DNA of 64,000 nt from Vicinamibacterales bacterium (GCA_030680175.1 JAUXWO010000117.1:62001-126000); one strand, 5' to 3'; shown: positions 20,901-29,833, numbered from the stretch's first letter. Notes: generated by a model not told the origin, from the letters alone. Made by a program: numbers and translations.

Positions 20901-21114
20901 GGAGGGGAAGGAGAAGCAGGCCGACCAGCTCCCGCTCTTCGCCGAGAGCGAGCGCCGGCAGATCGAGGCCGACACCCGCTACTGGCAGAAGCGCCTGGAC
21001 GAACTCGGCGGGGAACTCGACACCGAACCCGAGCGCATCCGCCGCAGCTACGACGTCAAGGCCACCAGGTTCGAGCCTGTGGGCCTGGTATATCTCTGGC
21101 CCATCACCGGATAG
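17899..21114 (+). CDS. drmD: DISARM SNF2-like helicase DrmD (class 1)
   Basis: A 1071-residue SF2/SNF2 ATPase. Motif I is DDVGLGKT (145-152), motif II DEAHN (255-259), motif III LSATPHNGHSNSF, and motif VI QRNGRIDRK (from 622). DrmD marks class 1 DISARM (drmD and drmMI plus drmA, drmB, drmC), a multi-gene anti-phage system that methylates self DNA and blocks incoming DNA. The C-terminal 350 residues are helical, with a charged region ending near the SNF2-associated domain. The start GTG at 17899 lies inside a family D repeat, so the first 10 residues are uncertain. Confidence 0.9.
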   Translation: MAPEAPVAPVATDLPPTPGEIVRVRSRRYLVEGVTPAPAPEDQTLVRLSCLEDDAEGEELEVLWEREVDAQRVSEADWSRLAQGQFDLPRHFAAYYRTLRWNTVTSTDPKLFQAPYRAGIRIDAYQLEPLRKALLLPRVNLFIADDVGLGKTIEAGLIVRELLMRQRVRRIVVAAPPSVLLQWKEELDQRFGLTFVVLDRDYVRRMRQERGFSVNPWATHSRFIVSHHLLRDEDDASPLRDWLGTFAPQSLLILDEAHNAAPASGARYAVDSQFTKSIRELAPLFEHRLFLSATPHNGHSNSFSALLEILDPQRFCRGVPVESAKQLDAVMVRRLKEDLRRLEGGFPDRKIEEVAIDGLPADDPALLLPELLDEYREAREERLKDAPKSVQNAAGLVLCSLQKRLLSSVEAFACTLRVHRRAFEAAAAKAAPAPSGPVPASLKLLATTPDADDDRADASEEDVAEQEEAAMEAATARGMTGTSADAYARERDLLARMTDVADAARGRADARVKHLVDWCKANPHSRVLVFTEYGDTKRYLERQLRAALTPGQEADPRIATFHGGMGDEAREEVKRAFNTDPAKHPLRVLIATDAAREGVNLQNHCADLFHFDVPWNPSRLEQRNGRIDRKLQRAPEVRCRYFVYAQRPEDRVLKALVEKTKVIRRQLGSLAPVLERKLEDRLSAGFARRDAASLVQAIEHEQVDAGQERATAQELEATRQRDHELMAQISELGTLLGKSREWLRLEEPDLRQAISCGLELMGVEPLQPGGQDGEYALPDLTSRLQANPSWMYTLDTLRAPQRKGQQTWEWRRQQPVRPVVFQDQGTLDAHAVHLHLEHRFVQRLLGRFRSQGFTLHDLSRACIGVSDDPVARVILLGRLSLYGERASRLHDEILAVAARWTDGAIRKEPLKPYAGETLDKTIGLLERTLSRSAPHDLPPQVVQRLASGAVRDLDELRPHLKAQAGELTATATKQLTSRGDKEAAEMRAILDAQRARIRKTQEGKEKQADQLPLFAESERRQIEADTRYWQKRLDELGGELDTEPERIRRSYDVKATRFEPVGLVYLWPITG

Positions 21115-21155
21115 GGACGAATCGCTACTATTCTGGCTGGCTGTCGCTGGCCGCT

Positions 21156-21198
21156 GACCAATAGCCGAAAGCTGAAAGCCGAAAGCCGATAGCCGACA
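21156..21198. repeat. Family B short repeat
   Basis: CCGAAAGCTGAAAGCCGAAAG and CCGATAGCCGACAG directly abut the GTG start of drmMI. Confidence 0.7.
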
Positions 21199-24100
21199 GT
21201 GTCCACCACCTCCCCCGAGCTCGCCGCGCACAAAGAGTGGCTTGGCCAGATCCAGCAGATCGGCCTGGTCGTCTCTCCGCACGTCCTCGTGCGCCACGGC
21301 GTCGGCCTCGACCGCCGGAAGAGCGTCGAGGTGCAGGAGCGTCTAAACGAGCTCGCGGTGGAGGACCCTTCGACTTCGCTCAGGGCGGGCGATGGCGTCC
21401 GCGTGGACGACTTCCTGGCGCTCGCGCGCGGGGTCTTGGAGTGGTCGGACGGCTACCTGCTGGGCGCCCCCGGCGCGCCCGACCTCCCGGGCACCCTGAA
21501 CGTCGCCCTCCCGGAACACGACGACGTCCTCTCGCCCACGTACGCAGTTCCCGCTCTCGGCGACACCGAGACAACCGGCTCCGAAGCCACCGCGAAGCCC
21601 CTCGCCCTCATCCAGGTAGTCGATTCCGGCACCGACCTCGACAAACCCCCGGCCACCACTCCCCAGCACCGCGGCTGGCGCGCCGCCCCGCACGCGCGCC
21701 TCGAGCGGCTGCTGCGCGAGACCGAGGTCCCCGTCGGCCTCCTCTTCAACGGCGCCGCGCTCCGCCTCGTCTACGCCCCGCGCGGCGAATCCTCCGGCCA
21801 TCTCACCTTCCGCATCAAGGACCTCACCCAGACGCTGGGCCGTCCCATGGCCGGCGCGCTCTTCGCGCTTCTCGGCAGCCCGCGCATTCTCGACGGCCTG
21901 CCCGAGCCGCAGCGTCTGCCGGCGCTCCTCCGCGAGAGCCGCAAGTATCAGAACGAGGTCTCGACGAAGCTGGCCGGCCAGGTGCTGGAGGCGCTGTGGG
22001 ATCTCGTCCGCGGCTTCCAGCAGGCCGACGATGCGGCGGAGGGGCGGCTGCTGGCGGAGGCGCTGCGGGAGCAGCCGAAGGACGTCTACGGGGGCCTGCT
22101 CTCCACGCTGATGCGCCTCGTCTTCGTCCTCTACGCCGAGGACCGTGGCCTGATGCCGGCCGGCGACGTCTACCAGCGGCACTACAGCGTGTCGGGCCTC
22201 TTCGAGCGGCTGCGAGAGGACGCCGCGCGCTACCCCGACACCATGGACGCGCGCTACGGCGCGTGGGCGCAGCTCCTGGCGCTCTTCCGCCTGATCCACG
22301 ACGGCGGCGGCCACGGTGGGCTTCGCTTCCCGGCGCGTCACGGCCGCCTCTTCGACCCCGACGCCTATCCCTTCCTCGAGGGCCGCCCCTTCGGCACGAG
22401 CCGCGTCCTCGGCGACCCGGTCGATCCCCCGCGCGTGGCCGACGGCGTCGTCTTTCGGGTGCTGCAGAACCTGCTGATGCTCGACGGCGAGCGGCTGTCG
22501 TATCGCGCGCTCGACGTGGAGCAGATCGGGTCCGTCTACGAGGCCATGATGGGCTTCGCCCTCCAGCAGGCCGGCGGGCCCTCCATCGCCCTCGCCCCCA
22601 AGCACATCGTCATCAGGCTGCGGGATCTGCTGGAGCAGACGCCGAAGGAGCGTGTCCAGTGGCTCCAGAAGCAGGCCGAGACCAAGGTGACGGGCGACGC
22701 GCTGGCAAAAGCGGCGACACAGGACGAGGCGCTGGTGGCGCTCGGCAAGCGCGTGTCGCGCTACACGCCGCACGTGCTGCCGGCGGGCGCGATGTACCTG
22801 CAGCCCACCGAGGAGCGCCGCCGGTCGGGCTCGCACTACACCCCGCGTTCCCTCACGCAGCCCATCGTCGCGACGACGTTCCGGCCCATCCTGGAGCGGC
22901 TGGGCGAGCGGGCGACGCCGGAGCAGATTCTGGACCTGAAGGTGTGCGACCCGGCGATGGGGTCGGGCGCGTTCCTGGTGGAGGCGTGCCGGCTGCTGGC
23001 CGACCGGCTCGTGAAGGCGTGGGATGTGCACGGGCGCACGCCGAAGAACATCCCGGACGACGAGGACGTGTGGACCTATGCGCGGCGGCTGGTGGCCGAG
23101 CGGTGCCTGTACGGCGTGGACCGGAACGTCTTCGCCGTGGACCTGGCGAAGCTGTCGCTGTGGCTCGCCACCCTCGCGCGCGACCACCCGTTCACCTTCC
23201 TCGATCACGCGCTCCGGCACGGCGACTCCCTCGTGGGGTTGTCGCGCGAGCAGATTGCATGCTTCCACTGGGAGACCGGCAAGCAGCTGCCGATCCTGCG
23301 CAGCCTGATCGACGCGCGCGTGAAGGAGGCGCAGGCCCTGCGCGAGCGCATCCAGGGCCTGGCGGCGTCCGACGACGTGCCCGAGAAGGCGCGGCTGCTG
23401 CGGGAGGCGGAGGAGGCGCTGGCGGACGTCCGCCTGATCGGCGACCTGACGGTGTCTGCCTTCTTCGAGCGTGAGAAGCCGAAGGACCGTCAGACGCTGC
23501 GCGTGGCGTATTCGGGCAAGGTGGAGAGATGGCTGGCCGCGCGTGACGGCAACGGCTCAGCGGCCAGCGCACGGCCTGCGCCCGACGAGCGGATGGATGG
23601 GCTGACGCCGTTCCATTGGGAGGTCGAGTTCCCGGAGGTCTTCACGCGCGAGGACGGCGGGTTCGACGCCTTCGTCGGCAACCCGCCGTTTGCAGGCAAG
23701 AACACCCTCAGCGCATCGAACGTGTCGAACTACCTCCCGTGGCTGCTGCAGCTCCACGAGGAGAGCCACGGCAACGCGGATCTTGTCGCGCACTTCTACC
23801 GGCGCGCGTTCAACCTGCTGCGCCGCAACGGCGCGTTCGGATTGGTGGCCACCAACACCATCGCGCAGGGTGACACGCGCTCGACGGGGCTTCGCTGGAT
23901 CCGTCTGCACAAGGGAACCATCTTCGCCGCGACGAAGCGCCGCAAGTGGCCCGGCGAGGCCGCCGTCGTCGTGTCCGTCGTCCACGTGCACAAGGGCGCG
24001 CTTCCCGGGCCGTTCGACCTGGACGGCCGTACCGTGGATCTCATCACCGCGTTTCTGTTTCATGCAGGCAACGACGAGGACCCCAAGCCGCTGGCCGAGA

Positions 24101-25164
24101 ACGCCGGCAAGAGCTTCATCGGCAGCTACGTCCTCGGCATGGGCTTCACCTTCGACGATACCGACAAGAAGGGCGTTGCCAGCCCACTCTCGCTGATGCA
24201 GGAGCTCACCCGAAAGAATCCCCGCAATGCCGAGCGGATTTTTCCTTACATCGGCGGCGAGGAGGTCAACGACAGCCCAACGCACGCGCACCATCGGTAC
24301 GTCATCAACTTCGGGCAGATGTCGGAGGAGGAGGCGCGGCAGTGGCCAGACTTGATGACGATCGCTGAGGAGAAGGTGAGACCGGAGCGCGAGAAGCTCG
24401 GCGACAACCCGGACGCGAGGCGTCGCAAGCAGCAGTGGTGGCAGTGGGGGCGCTACACGCCCGCATTGTTCGAGGTGCTCCGCGACCTCGACCGTGTGCT
24501 GGTGACAGCGCGTGTCTCCCAGCACTGGTCGCCGGCATTTCTTGCAGCCGGCCCTGTCTTTTCCGAGCAGCTCGTAATCTTTGCCTCATCGTCGAATGCC
24601 ATCTACGCGTTACTCCAATCGCGCTTGCACGAGAGTTGGTTCCGATTTTTCGGCTCCTCCCTCGAAGAGCGCCCACGCTATACACCGGGAGACTGCTTCG
24701 AGACCTTTCCGTTCCCATCCGCTTGGGAGTCGAACGAGCCCGCCGAGCAGGTCGGCCGCGAGTACTACGACTTCCGAGCGGCACTGATGGTGCGGAATAA
24801 CGAGGGCCTGACGAAGACGTACAACCGCTTCCACGACCCCGACGAGCGCGATCCGGACATCGTGAAGCTGCGCGAGCTGCACGCCGCCATGGACCGCGCC
24901 GTCCTCGACGCCTACGGCTGGACCGACCTCCAGCCCACTTGTGAGTTCATCCTCGACTACGAGGACGATGACGACGCCGAGCCCGGCAAGCCAAGCAAGA
25001 AGAAGAAACCCTGGCGCTACCGCTGGCCCGATGAGATCCGGGATGAGGTTCTGGGCCGGCTGCTGGCACTGAACGGCGAGCGTGCCGCGGCCAGACAGGG
25101 CACAGTGCGAGAGGGAACGACGAAGAAGCGAGCGAAGCGAGCGACAACTCCGCTGCTGGATTGA
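21199..25164 (+). CDS. drmMI: DISARM adenine-N6 DNA methyltransferase DrmMI
   Basis: A 1321-residue class 1 DISARM methylase. AdoMet-binding motif I is DPAMGSGAF (584-592) and catalytic motif IV is NPPF (828-831), the adenine-N6 type. Long N- and C-terminal regions probably hold target recognition. In DISARM it marks host DNA so the restriction arm ignores it. GTG 21199 is the start, directly after a family B repeat. Codons for DPSTSLRAGDGV near residues 56-67 come from an inserted dispersed element. The locus then breaks: drmA does not follow, and six unrelated genes intervene. Confidence 0.92.
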   Translation: MSTTSPELAAHKEWLGQIQQIGLVVSPHVLVRHGVGLDRRKSVEVQERLNELAVEDPSTSLRAGDGVRVDDFLALARGVLEWSDGYLLGAPGAPDLPGTLNVALPEHDDVLSPTYAVPALGDTETTGSEATAKPLALIQVVDSGTDLDKPPATTPQHRGWRAAPHARLERLLRETEVPVGLLFNGAALRLVYAPRGESSGHLTFRIKDLTQTLGRPMAGALFALLGSPRILDGLPEPQRLPALLRESRKYQNEVSTKLAGQVLEALWDLVRGFQQADDAAEGRLLAEALREQPKDVYGGLLSTLMRLVFVLYAEDRGLMPAGDVYQRHYSVSGLFERLREDAARYPDTMDARYGAWAQLLALFRLIHDGGGHGGLRFPARHGRLFDPDAYPFLEGRPFGTSRVLGDPVDPPRVADGVVFRVLQNLLMLDGERLSYRALDVEQIGSVYEAMMGFALQQAGGPSIALAPKHIVIRLRDLLEQTPKERVQWLQKQAETKVTGDALAKAATQDEALVALGKRVSRYTPHVLPAGAMYLQPTEERRRSGSHYTPRSLTQPIVATTFRPILERLGERATPEQILDLKVCDPAMGSGAFLVEACRLLADRLVKAWDVHGRTPKNIPDDEDVWTYARRLVAERCLYGVDRNVFAVDLAKLSLWLATLARDHPFTFLDHALRHGDSLVGLSREQIACFHWETGKQLPILRSLIDARVKEAQALRERIQGLAASDDVPEKARLLREAEEALADVRLIGDLTVSAFFEREKPKDRQTLRVAYSGKVERWLAARDGNGSAASARPAPDERMDGLTPFHWEVEFPEVFTREDGGFDAFVGNPPFAGKNTLSASNVSNYLPWLLQLHEESHGNADLVAHFYRRAFNLLRRNGAFGLVATNTIAQGDTRSTGLRWIRLHKGTIFAATKRRKWPGEAAVVVSVVHVHKGALPGPFDLDGRTVDLITAFLFHAGNDEDPKPLAENAGKSFIGSYVLGMGFTFDDTDKKGVASPLSLMQELTRKNPRNAERIFPYIGGEEVNDSPTHAHHRYVINFGQMSEEEARQWPDLMTIAEEKVRPEREKLGDNPDARRRKQQWWQWGRYTPALFEVLRDLDRVLVTARVSQHWSPAFLAAGPVFSEQLVIFASSSNAIYALLQSRLHESWFRFFGSSLEERPRYTPGDCFETFPFPSAWESNEPAEQVGREYYDFRAALMVRNNEGLTKTYNRFHDPDERDPDIVKLRELHAAMDRAVLDAYGWTDLQPTCEFILDYEDDDDAEPGKPSKKKKPWRYRWPDEIRDEVLGRLLALNGERAAARQGTVREGTTKKRAKRATTPLLD
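21366..21391. repeat. In-frame dispersed element in drmMI (STSLRAGD type)
   Basis: CCCTTCGACTTCGCTCAGGG is a partly palindromic short element that I recognise from many GC-rich genomes and metagenome assemblies, where it is translated as STSLRAGD or similar. Here it keeps the drmMI frame open. Confidence 0.55.
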
Positions 25165-25581
25165 TGCACTTGTTGCGATTAGGCGACCAGGATTTGCCGC
25201 GGCAGGGCGAAAGTAAGGCGTTGCCAGGGAGATTGTTCCAAAGACAGGGAACGCGAGGTCTTGAACCCTCCATGCAAAGCGACTACTCAGCGGTGAAGTT
25301 GCCCAGAGCTATCGAAACCGTGCCCGAACCCGCCACTGGCGAGAGCGGTCCCCTTCAAAGGAATCCTGAGTCCATAACGTCAGTGCCAATTTCGGACGCG
25401 ACAGTGTGACTGTTGTTCAAGCGTCACTAGCAGTGGTCTCCACCAATGGCCGTTGATGTCGTAGACAACGCCAGTAGAATGCCCCATGTGAACGCACTTC
25501 TGGGGTCGGACAAGGCGCTGGGCGGCAACGAATGGCGCCGCACATCCATAGGATGTTAGGCAGACCGGGCGAGGTATCAGG
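25165..25581. other. Intergenic junction between drmMI and the inserted gene block
   Basis: This 417-bp stretch has no convincing gene. GC content falls from the drmMI level partway through. A GTTAGGC heptamer occurs at 25555-25561, just before the first inserted gene, but I find no partner core site for an integron attC. A promoter for the inserted block could lie here; no clear hexamers were found. Confidence 0.5.
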
Positions 25582-26472
25582 ATGACTGAATCTCAGAATC
25601 TCAAGGCAATCTTCAAGGAAGCTGCTGATATCGCGGCGCAGGTTCCCGAATCGCTCCGTCAGGTTGCCTTCCAGAGGGCCCTGGACGCGTTACTCAACGT
25701 GGCTCCACCTCCTGCCCGCCGCGCCGCCGAAGACGAGAGGACAAACGAGAGGCAGAACAGCGGCAATACTGGGCCCCGACAGCAGGAACGTGGAAGCCAC
25801 TCCGCTTCGGTAACTGCGCTTCTCGAGATGCTCGATCGAACGGAACTTGCTGGGCTGCTGCGAGGGCGGAAGGTCCTCGACCGTTCTCTGCTCCTGCTGC
25901 GTGCCGCCCAACATCACGACATTGACGCCCTGACCGCGGCGGACATTGCCCACGTGCTTGCGAAGAAGTTCCGGGAGCCGACAGCTGCCAGCGCGGTGAG
26001 GATGGCGCTTGATCGCAGCCCGAGTTACACCGATAGACGCCCGAATGGTGGGACCTTTTTCTATTCGTTGATGGCTCCAGGCGAGGCGTACCTGGCCAGT
26101 CTCGCTGACCCTCAGGTCAAGCCCGCCCGCCCGTCATCGTCGCAGTTACGACGGAGGAGGGCGAAGCCCAAGGGAGCAACAAAGAGCGCGTCTTCGCCTA
26201 GAGCGGCAGTGCCCTCGTCATCTAAACAACGGCGAAAGCGTTCTGCAACAGCAGGCCGGCCAGGCCCGAAGGCCGCCCTTGAGTCGTTGCTCACCGAGGG
26301 ATTCTTCTCGGAGCCACGCATCATGTCCGAAATCCTGACGTACCTTCAGGTTGAGAAGACGTTCGCCTACAAGACGAGCGACATGACCGCGACTCTGCAA
26401 AGACTCGTTCGTCAGGGGCACCTCACTAGGTCGCGAAATGCCGAAGAACAGTTCCAGTACACCGCAAAGTAG
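25582..26472 (+). CDS. Unknown protein with two winged-helix-like segments (first gene of the nested block)
   Basis: A 296-residue protein I cannot assign to a named family. There is an N-terminal helical segment (about 5-40), then a possible winged helix around 115-175 (LTAADIAHVLAKKF...SPSYTDRR...FFYSLM). A very basic linker of about 55 residues rich in Arg, Lys, Ser and Pro follows, and then a second winged-helix-like C-terminus (PRIMSEILTYLQ...TSDMTATLQRLVRQGHL). The layout suggests nucleic-acid binding. ATG 25582 is preceded by CAGG 6 nt upstream. Its last 35 bp overlap the next gene, which points to coupled translation and a functional pair. Confidence 0.6.
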   Translation: MTESQNLKAIFKEAADIAAQVPESLRQVAFQRALDALLNVAPPPARRAAEDERTNERQNSGNTGPRQQERGSHSASVTALLEMLDRTELAGLLRGRKVLDRSLLLLRAAQHHDIDALTAADIAHVLAKKFREPTAASAVRMALDRSPSYTDRRPNGGTFFYSLMAPGEAYLASLADPQVKPARPSSSQLRRRRAKPKGATKSASSPRAAVPSSSKQRRKRSATAGRPGPKAALESLLTEGFFSEPRIMSEILTYLQVEKTFAYKTSDMTATLQRLVRQGHLTRSRNAEEQFQYTAK

Positions 26473-27232
26473 TCCGGCCCTAGAGGCCGCCCTCCGCGGT
26501 GTGCCTGAGCCCTTTCGGACGAAGATCATTTCCCAGTATTTGGGCATGCGGGACGCGTTCGTGTCTTCGGACCACGACGCTGTGGGCCTGCGGAGCGGTG
26601 TCTTCGCTGAGGTTGTCTTGCGCCTGCTTCAGGAACAATTGACCGGCACGCACATCCCTTTTGGCTCTCGGCTTCCGACCTTTGATGCCGAGTGCTTGCG
26701 GCTGCAGAACCTCCCCAAGACGGCGGGCCACGAAAGCCTTCGCCTCGTAATCCCGCGCGCTCTCGTGTTTCTCTACACGATTCGGAACAAGCGCGGGATA
26801 GGACATGCCGGAGGTGAGGTGGAAGCGAATGCCATCGATGCAGCTACTTGCGTCAGGGTGTCTGACTGGTGCCTGTGCGAATTGCTTCGCATGTATCACA
26901 GCCTCTCACTGGAGGAAGCACAATCCCTGCTTGACGCGATCGCCGTTCGCGCAGTGCCGGTGGTATGGCTAGTCAACGGGCGAAAGCGAGTGCTTGACAC
27001 GTCGCTGGACTATCGGAGCCAGGCGCTTGTCCTTGTCTATTCGTCTGGAGAAGACGCTGTACTTGAGGAAGACCTGCGCGGATGGATTGAGTATCCACAG
27101 GTGTCGCGGTTCAGAGAGCGCGTCCTGAAGCCGCTGCATTCGTCGCGCTTGATTGAGTGGGATAGGGAACTCGGCACTGTCTCGCTCTCACCCACGGGCG
27201 TCCGAGAGGTGGAAACACGCATTCTCGTGTAA
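26438..27232 (+). CDS. Unknown protein with an HEPN-like RX6H motif (partner of the preceding gene)
   Basis: A 264-residue protein. The central helical part (about 20-165) carries R116-N117-x5-H123 in RNKRGIGHAGG, which fits the RX4-6H signature of HEPN ribonucleases, where a polar residue usually follows the Arg. The C-terminal 80 residues look like a winged helix (VLEEDLRGWIE, RLIEWDRELGTVSLSPTG). The start codon lies inside the upstream gene (35-bp overlap). An abortive-infection RNase is a reasonable guess, not shown by the sequence alone. Confidence 0.55.
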   Translation: MPKNSSSTPQSSPALEAALRGVPEPFRTKIISQYLGMRDAFVSSDHDAVGLRSGVFAEVVLRLLQEQLTGTHIPFGSRLPTFDAECLRLQNLPKTAGHESLRLVIPRALVFLYTIRNKRGIGHAGGEVEANAIDAATCVRVSDWCLCELLRMYHSLSLEEAQSLLDAIAVRAVPVVWLVNGRKRVLDTSLDYRSQALVLVYSSGEDAVLEEDLRGWIEYPQVSRFRERVLKPLHSSRLIEWDRELGTVSLSPTGVREVETRILV

Positions 27233-27283
27233 TGGCGACGGAGTGTGCGAGCTAGACATTACGACGAAGTTGAAAGGATCACT

Positions 27284-28009
27284 GTGGCTGCAAAGCCTTG
27301 GACCTACGGCCCGAAAGAGCTCCTGGAGCATGCGCGAGATCATCTGGCTGGCACAACAGCCTTTGACTACCGCATCGCAATGATTAGCGTCGACAACGCA
27401 GTCGAGCTCGCCATCAAGACCTACCTGGGGCTGCCGATTCGCGTGCGCGGGACCGCCGGGCCACCGCGCAAGGTTCTTCAGGCGGCCATGGGCTTTCCGG
27501 ATCTACTCGACTTGCTTGAGAAGTACGGTGGCGACAGGCTGCAGGGAATCGAGCTGGCTGACATCGAGTGGTATCACCGCGTGCGCAACACCCTTTATCA
27601 CGATGGAAACGGCGTTACGGTGGACCCACAACAAGTGGACGCCTACAATCAGATCGCGAATCTGCTGTTTCAGAATCTGTTTGAAGCTTCCGTCACGCCT
27701 GAAACCGGGCCACCCGCAGCTACGATCCTGGGTGAGTTTGTGTTGAAGTGGGCGGCACTCGAGACGCACATTAGGTCTTTGGCGGCCAAGCATCTGCCCA
27801 AACGGACACCCGCGGCGCACTCGGCTCTCAGCCTATATGATGGGTTGATCGCGAAGGGTGTTGCAACGCCGACAGTCCGGAGCAAGTTCGAGAAGCTCCT
27901 TCAGAAGCGCAATGCCGTGCTGCATGGGGTGATGACACTTCCCGCGTCCCAGCTGAAGGAACTGATCTCAGCAGCCGACGAGATTCTCGGAACGTTGCCC
28001 CCAGCATGA
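27284..28009 (+). CDS. Protein with two HEPN-like RX4H motifs
   Basis: A 241-residue all-helical-looking protein. I choose the GTG at 27284 because GAAAGG lies 6 nt upstream; a GTG at 27245 gives 13 more residues. Two copies of the HEPN signature are visible: R101-N-T-L-Y-H106 and R209-N-A-V-L-H214. The sequence before each (ISVDNAVELAIKTYLGLP; LKWAALETHIRSLA) fits the first HEPN helices, so this looks like a tandem HEPN protein. Such proteins are usually metal-independent RNases or nucleotidyltransferase partners. No MNT partner is adjacent. Confidence 0.6.
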   Translation: MAAKPWTYGPKELLEHARDHLAGTTAFDYRIAMISVDNAVELAIKTYLGLPIRVRGTAGPPRKVLQAAMGFPDLLDLLEKYGGDRLQGIELADIEWYHRVRNTLYHDGNGVTVDPQQVDAYNQIANLLFQNLFEASVTPETGPPAATILGEFVLKWAALETHIRSLAAKHLPKRTPAAHSALSLYDGLIAKGVATPTVRSKFEKLLQKRNAVLHGVMTLPASQLKELISAADEILGTLPPA

Positions 28010-28148
28010 GGCTCTTATCCGAGCCAGTCTAGCCAGCGTTTACAGCCGCCGGCGGCGGACTCTTGTGACACAAATCCGCGCCGACGGCCGCCGCGGCTGA
28101 GGCGCGGTCGTTGATACTCCTATCCGGTTCCAGGACTCTGGGGGGGCA

Positions 28149-29711
28149 GTGATCGCATCACACAACCAGATCTACTTTTCCGATGCGTTTAGAGTCGCCA
28201 CCAAGACCTTGGAGGAATACGGCGCTTTCGATGTGTCGCTGATCAACGATCTCCCATTGTTCATTGATCCATTTCTTCTTTTCAACAGCGACGCCCCCAC
28301 GTATCGACGTCTTCACGATCAGATCATTGAGTACCTGCGCTTCCTACGCGACAAAGCTGGTGCTGGACCAGTTCCTGAGGGATTGCTGCGCGCTTGGTTT
28401 ACGTTCCCCGAAGTGCGACAGAACTGGTTGGGATACTCCTTGAGTGGCAACCGGGGCTCCGGGCTTGGGCTCGACTTCGCCAAAGGGCTGGCCCGCAATC
28501 TGTCGACGTTGTTTCACTCCTTCGGAGCTGAGACCGTGACATTGGGGAGCCACCTCGAGAAGCTGTGCCTGATCGCCGATGGCGTCGGGCGCGACAACAT
28601 CAGCGACTTCACAACGAATCTCATCAAGAACTATCTCCTGGAGTACACGCAAGAGTTCGCGCGGGCCCACCTGCTACCTGAGCAGCGACGCGTTGTGCCC
28701 GTCCGGAAAACCGTGTTCAACTACGAAACTGAAACGTGGGAAACACGCCGATTCGACCTTCCCTTCGTTGGGGGTGACTACGTCATCTTGACGCCCATGG
28801 ACCTCCTCACGAAGGAAGACATTTGGATCAACAGGCCGGACCTGATTCGACAGTACCCCTACGTCGTTGCCGCCGTTCCCAACGATCAACTGCGGGAACA
28901 GCTCAACAACTACCTCAGCGGTGTGCTGACCCGGATTCTAGAGCGCGACGACAGGACCCGGCGCGAGAAAGAAGGTGGGCCAGGTCGGCGCAGGGGACGT
29001 CGACGACCCGCGCAAGACAGGCAGCCCACAGCCAAGCAGGCGTCGGAGGCGATCGGCGCGCTGGTCCACGCTCATCCGGAGTTCATTGACTACTACATTC
29101 GCTACAAGGAAGACCACGGAGATGAAGCAGCCGCCCAGGCGGACGTCAGGGTGCGCGCGTCAGAGCGCCTCTACATCCAGCAGGTCAGGGCACTGGTGTC
29201 CAACCTGCAAGCCTATACTGAATTCTATGCCTATCCTGGAACGACTCTGGACGAGGCCAGGCGGCGCGTCGCGTTTTTGAAGGACGTCATCGAGAACAAG
29301 GGAGGCTGGCGCATCTTCTACGTCGACGGGCAGCCACTCAGGCGTGAGTCGGACCTGCACATCATGTTTCGTCTCACATGGTGCAACACGCCGTCAGACG
29401 TCAATCGAGAGGTCAACAACGGACGCGGTCCGTCCGACTTCGAGGTGTCGCGAGGACGCTTCGACAAGTCGCTCGTCGAATTCAAGCTCGCCAGAAGTAC
29501 TTCATTGGCCAAGAATCTGGTCCACCAAGCAGAGGCCTACCAGAAGGCCAGTGACGCACAGCACGCGCTGAAGGTCATAGTGTATTTCACTCTGGCTGAT
29601 GAGGAGCGCGCGCGGCAGGTCCTTACGGGGCTCGAGCTCTACGGGCATCCAGACATCGTACTGATCGACGCGAGGGATGACAACAAGCCTAGCGCCTCGA
29701 AGATCGGGTAG
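28149..29711 (+). CDS. Large protein with C-terminal PD-(D/E)XK nuclease signature
   Basis: A 520-residue protein. The N-terminal 270 residues are of unknown fold (FSDAFRVATKTLEEYGAFD, FIDPFLLFNSDAP). A basic Gly/Arg-rich linker follows at about 275-300, then a helical region. The C-terminal domain has D430 in PSDFEVSRG, E444-F-K446 in LVEFKLA and a following helix with HQAEAYQKA, the arrangement of PD-(D/E)XK nucleases. It is probably a DNA-cleaving effector. The start GTG at 28149 follows a G-rich stretch; an internal start is possible. A 139-bp gap separates it from the gene before. Confidence 0.65.
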   Translation: MIASHNQIYFSDAFRVATKTLEEYGAFDVSLINDLPLFIDPFLLFNSDAPTYRRLHDQIIEYLRFLRDKAGAGPVPEGLLRAWFTFPEVRQNWLGYSLSGNRGSGLGLDFAKGLARNLSTLFHSFGAETVTLGSHLEKLCLIADGVGRDNISDFTTNLIKNYLLEYTQEFARAHLLPEQRRVVPVRKTVFNYETETWETRRFDLPFVGGDYVILTPMDLLTKEDIWINRPDLIRQYPYVVAAVPNDQLREQLNNYLSGVLTRILERDDRTRREKEGGPGRRRGRRRPAQDRQPTAKQASEAIGALVHAHPEFIDYYIRYKEDHGDEAAAQADVRVRASERLYIQQVRALVSNLQAYTEFYAYPGTTLDEARRRVAFLKDVIENKGGWRIFYVDGQPLRRESDLHIMFRLTWCNTPSDVNREVNNGRGPSDFEVSRGRFDKSLVEFKLARSTSLAKNLVHQAEAYQKASDAQHALKVIVYFTLADEERARQVLTGLELYGHPDIVLIDARDDNKPSASKIG

Positions 29712-29833
29712 TCCCGCGGCACGAGGAGCGCCAGCATGACACGCTTACAGCTGACGGCAACCCGATGGGTCATTAGTTGACGGCGGCTGAAGCCTTCTTC
29801 GCGAATGGTGGGGGCTTGTGGTGGCGCCGATAG

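Noticed and set aside
25161-25409. Small ORF (82 codons) after drmMI
   Set aside because: No ribosome binding site, no recognisable pattern and unbiased codon use.
25540-25565. GTTAGGC as an attC site before the nested block
   Set aside because: No RYYYAAC partner was found at a sensible distance, so a single heptamer is not evidence.
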